From contig DYFC01000026.1 in assembly GCA_020725385.1 (NCBI GenBank), forward strand, positions 1-51,867: 51,867 nt of DNA. The letters run 5' to 3'. Shown here piece by piece: positions 51,604 to 51,867 of this stretch (position 1 is the stretch's first letter; each line of letters opens with the position of its first letter). Source of the DNA: Nitrospira japonica. Lineage in GTDB: Bacteria > Nitrospirota > Thermodesulfovibrionia > Thermodesulfovibrionales > SM23-35. Under the pieces are notes generated by a model. That model was not told where the DNA came from. It was given only the letters and a program-made list of their open reading frames with translations, and did not search any database. The position numbers and the translations under genes were made by a program.

Positions 51604-51639
51604 AAAAAAAGAGTTTTTCCTTAAAAAATTTCTATATTC

Positions 51640-51669
51640 TTGCATAATTAAGGTTGACCATTTTATAAT
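51640..51669 (+). promoter_or_regulatory. Candidate promoter of the tRNA operon
   Basis: TTGCAT (51640-51645), 18-base spacer, TATAAT (51664-51669). The -10 is perfect, the -35 moderate. A TTGACC at 51654 with TTAAAT 18 bases on is an alternative. Confidence 0.45.
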
Positions 51670-51752
51670 AAATATTGTTAAATTGAGATTCTAATTAAAA
51701 GGGCTTATTGTTGTCTTTTTCTGATTTATATATATTTTTGAAAATTGGTGAA

Positions 51753-51828
51753 GCCACCGTAGCTCAGCAGGCAGAGCAGCTGATTTGTAATCAGCGGGTC
51801 GGGGGTTCGATTCCCTTCGGTGGCTCCA
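51753..51828 (+). tRNA. tRNA-Thr (anticodon TGT)
   Basis: A complete cloverleaf. Acceptor arms GCCACCG and CGGTGGC, D arm GCTCAGCAGGCAGAGC, anticodon arm CTGATTTGTAATCAG with TGT, and T arm GGGGGTTCGATTCCC. The discriminator base T is followed by an encoded CCA (51826-51828). Confidence 0.97.
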
Positions 51829-51829
51829 A

Positions 51830-51867
51830 GGAGAGGTTCCCGAGCGGCCAAAGGGAGCAGACTGTAA
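51830..51867 (+). tRNA. tRNA-Tyr (anticodon GTA), truncated by the window edge
   Basis: One base after tRNA-Thr. GGAGAGGTTCCCGAGCGGCC is the start of a bacterial tRNA-Tyr. The window ends in the anticodon loop at AGACTGTAA, with GTA at 51864-51866. A Thr-Tyr tRNA pair commonly precedes further tRNAs and tuf in bacteria. Confidence 0.88.

Overview
The window reads as chromosomal DNA of an A+T-rich Gram-negative bacterium. It has type IV pilins, a GspG pseudopilin, two periplasmic HtrA proteases and a surface-polysaccharide cluster. Housekeeping gene content and protein style (RpoD, Pyk, SerA, hybrid PAS kinase) would fit a Nitrospirota or deltaproteobacterial relative, but the sequence alone does not settle the phylum. 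I see no CRISPR array, rRNA, prophage or intact insertion sequence.

Layout. 1-1400 is a gene graveyard: a ParE-type toxin/antitoxin pair, three fossil 3' ends of an N6-adenine DNA methylase or type IIG restriction gene, a broken REP-associated tyrosine transposase and palindromic repeats. 1.4-8 kb carries nadB, pyk and a soluble five-PAS hybrid histidine kinase. 7.7-9.6 kb is the cysteine pair cysE-cysK. 9.8-13 kb has an HtrA protease, a tiny zinc-ribbon gene and rpoD, the last two convergent on a shared terminator. 13.2-19.8 kb is a minus-strand run: membrane protein, UvrD-like helicase, Mur ligase, ispF, ispD and a PIN-TRAM membrane protein. A second HtrA (minus) diverges from an aminotransferase-serA-purA-pilZ-comF series (plus).

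26.9-31.1 kb is accessory: a GT9 glycosyltransferase, two complete MntA/HepT (nucleotidyltransferase/HEPN) modules in opposite orientations, and a Uma2 nuclease-fold protein between them. 31.1-38.7 kb is a compact minus-strand polysaccharide cluster whose downstream end holds the fossil of a UDP-galactopyranose mutase. It contains glycosyltransferases, a Wzx-like flippase, two methyltransferases, a cytidylyltransferase plus CDP-alcohol phosphotransferase pair, and a UbiA-type phosphoribosyl/prenyl transferase. 39-44 kb holds a thioredoxin-DsbD-like membrane protein, two pilins, a TMTC-like TPR glycosyltransferase and gspG; the major pilin has a good sigma-54 promoter. 44.4-51.6 kb has radC, an unusual purine block (stand-alone IMP cyclohydrolase, highly diverged PurD-like protein, PurE, DUF89 phosphatase), a HEAT-repeat protein, cysS and rlmB. 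The window ends with tRNA-Thr and the start of tRNA-Tyr.

Cross-cutting observations. Several genes lacking a Shine-Dalgarno sequence have a -10 hexamer 6-11 bases before the start codon, suggesting leaderless or near-leaderless transcripts. Dispersed 'GTCATTC..GAATCCAG' palindromic repeats and ACAG-rich or ACGT-rich filler sequences occupy many of the gaps. The best candidates for something undescribed are the degenerate PurD paralogue in its purine/DUF89 operon, the CDP-alcohol branch of the polysaccharide cluster, the paired MntA/HepT modules bracketing Uma2, and the repeat insertion carried in frame by the methylase fossils.
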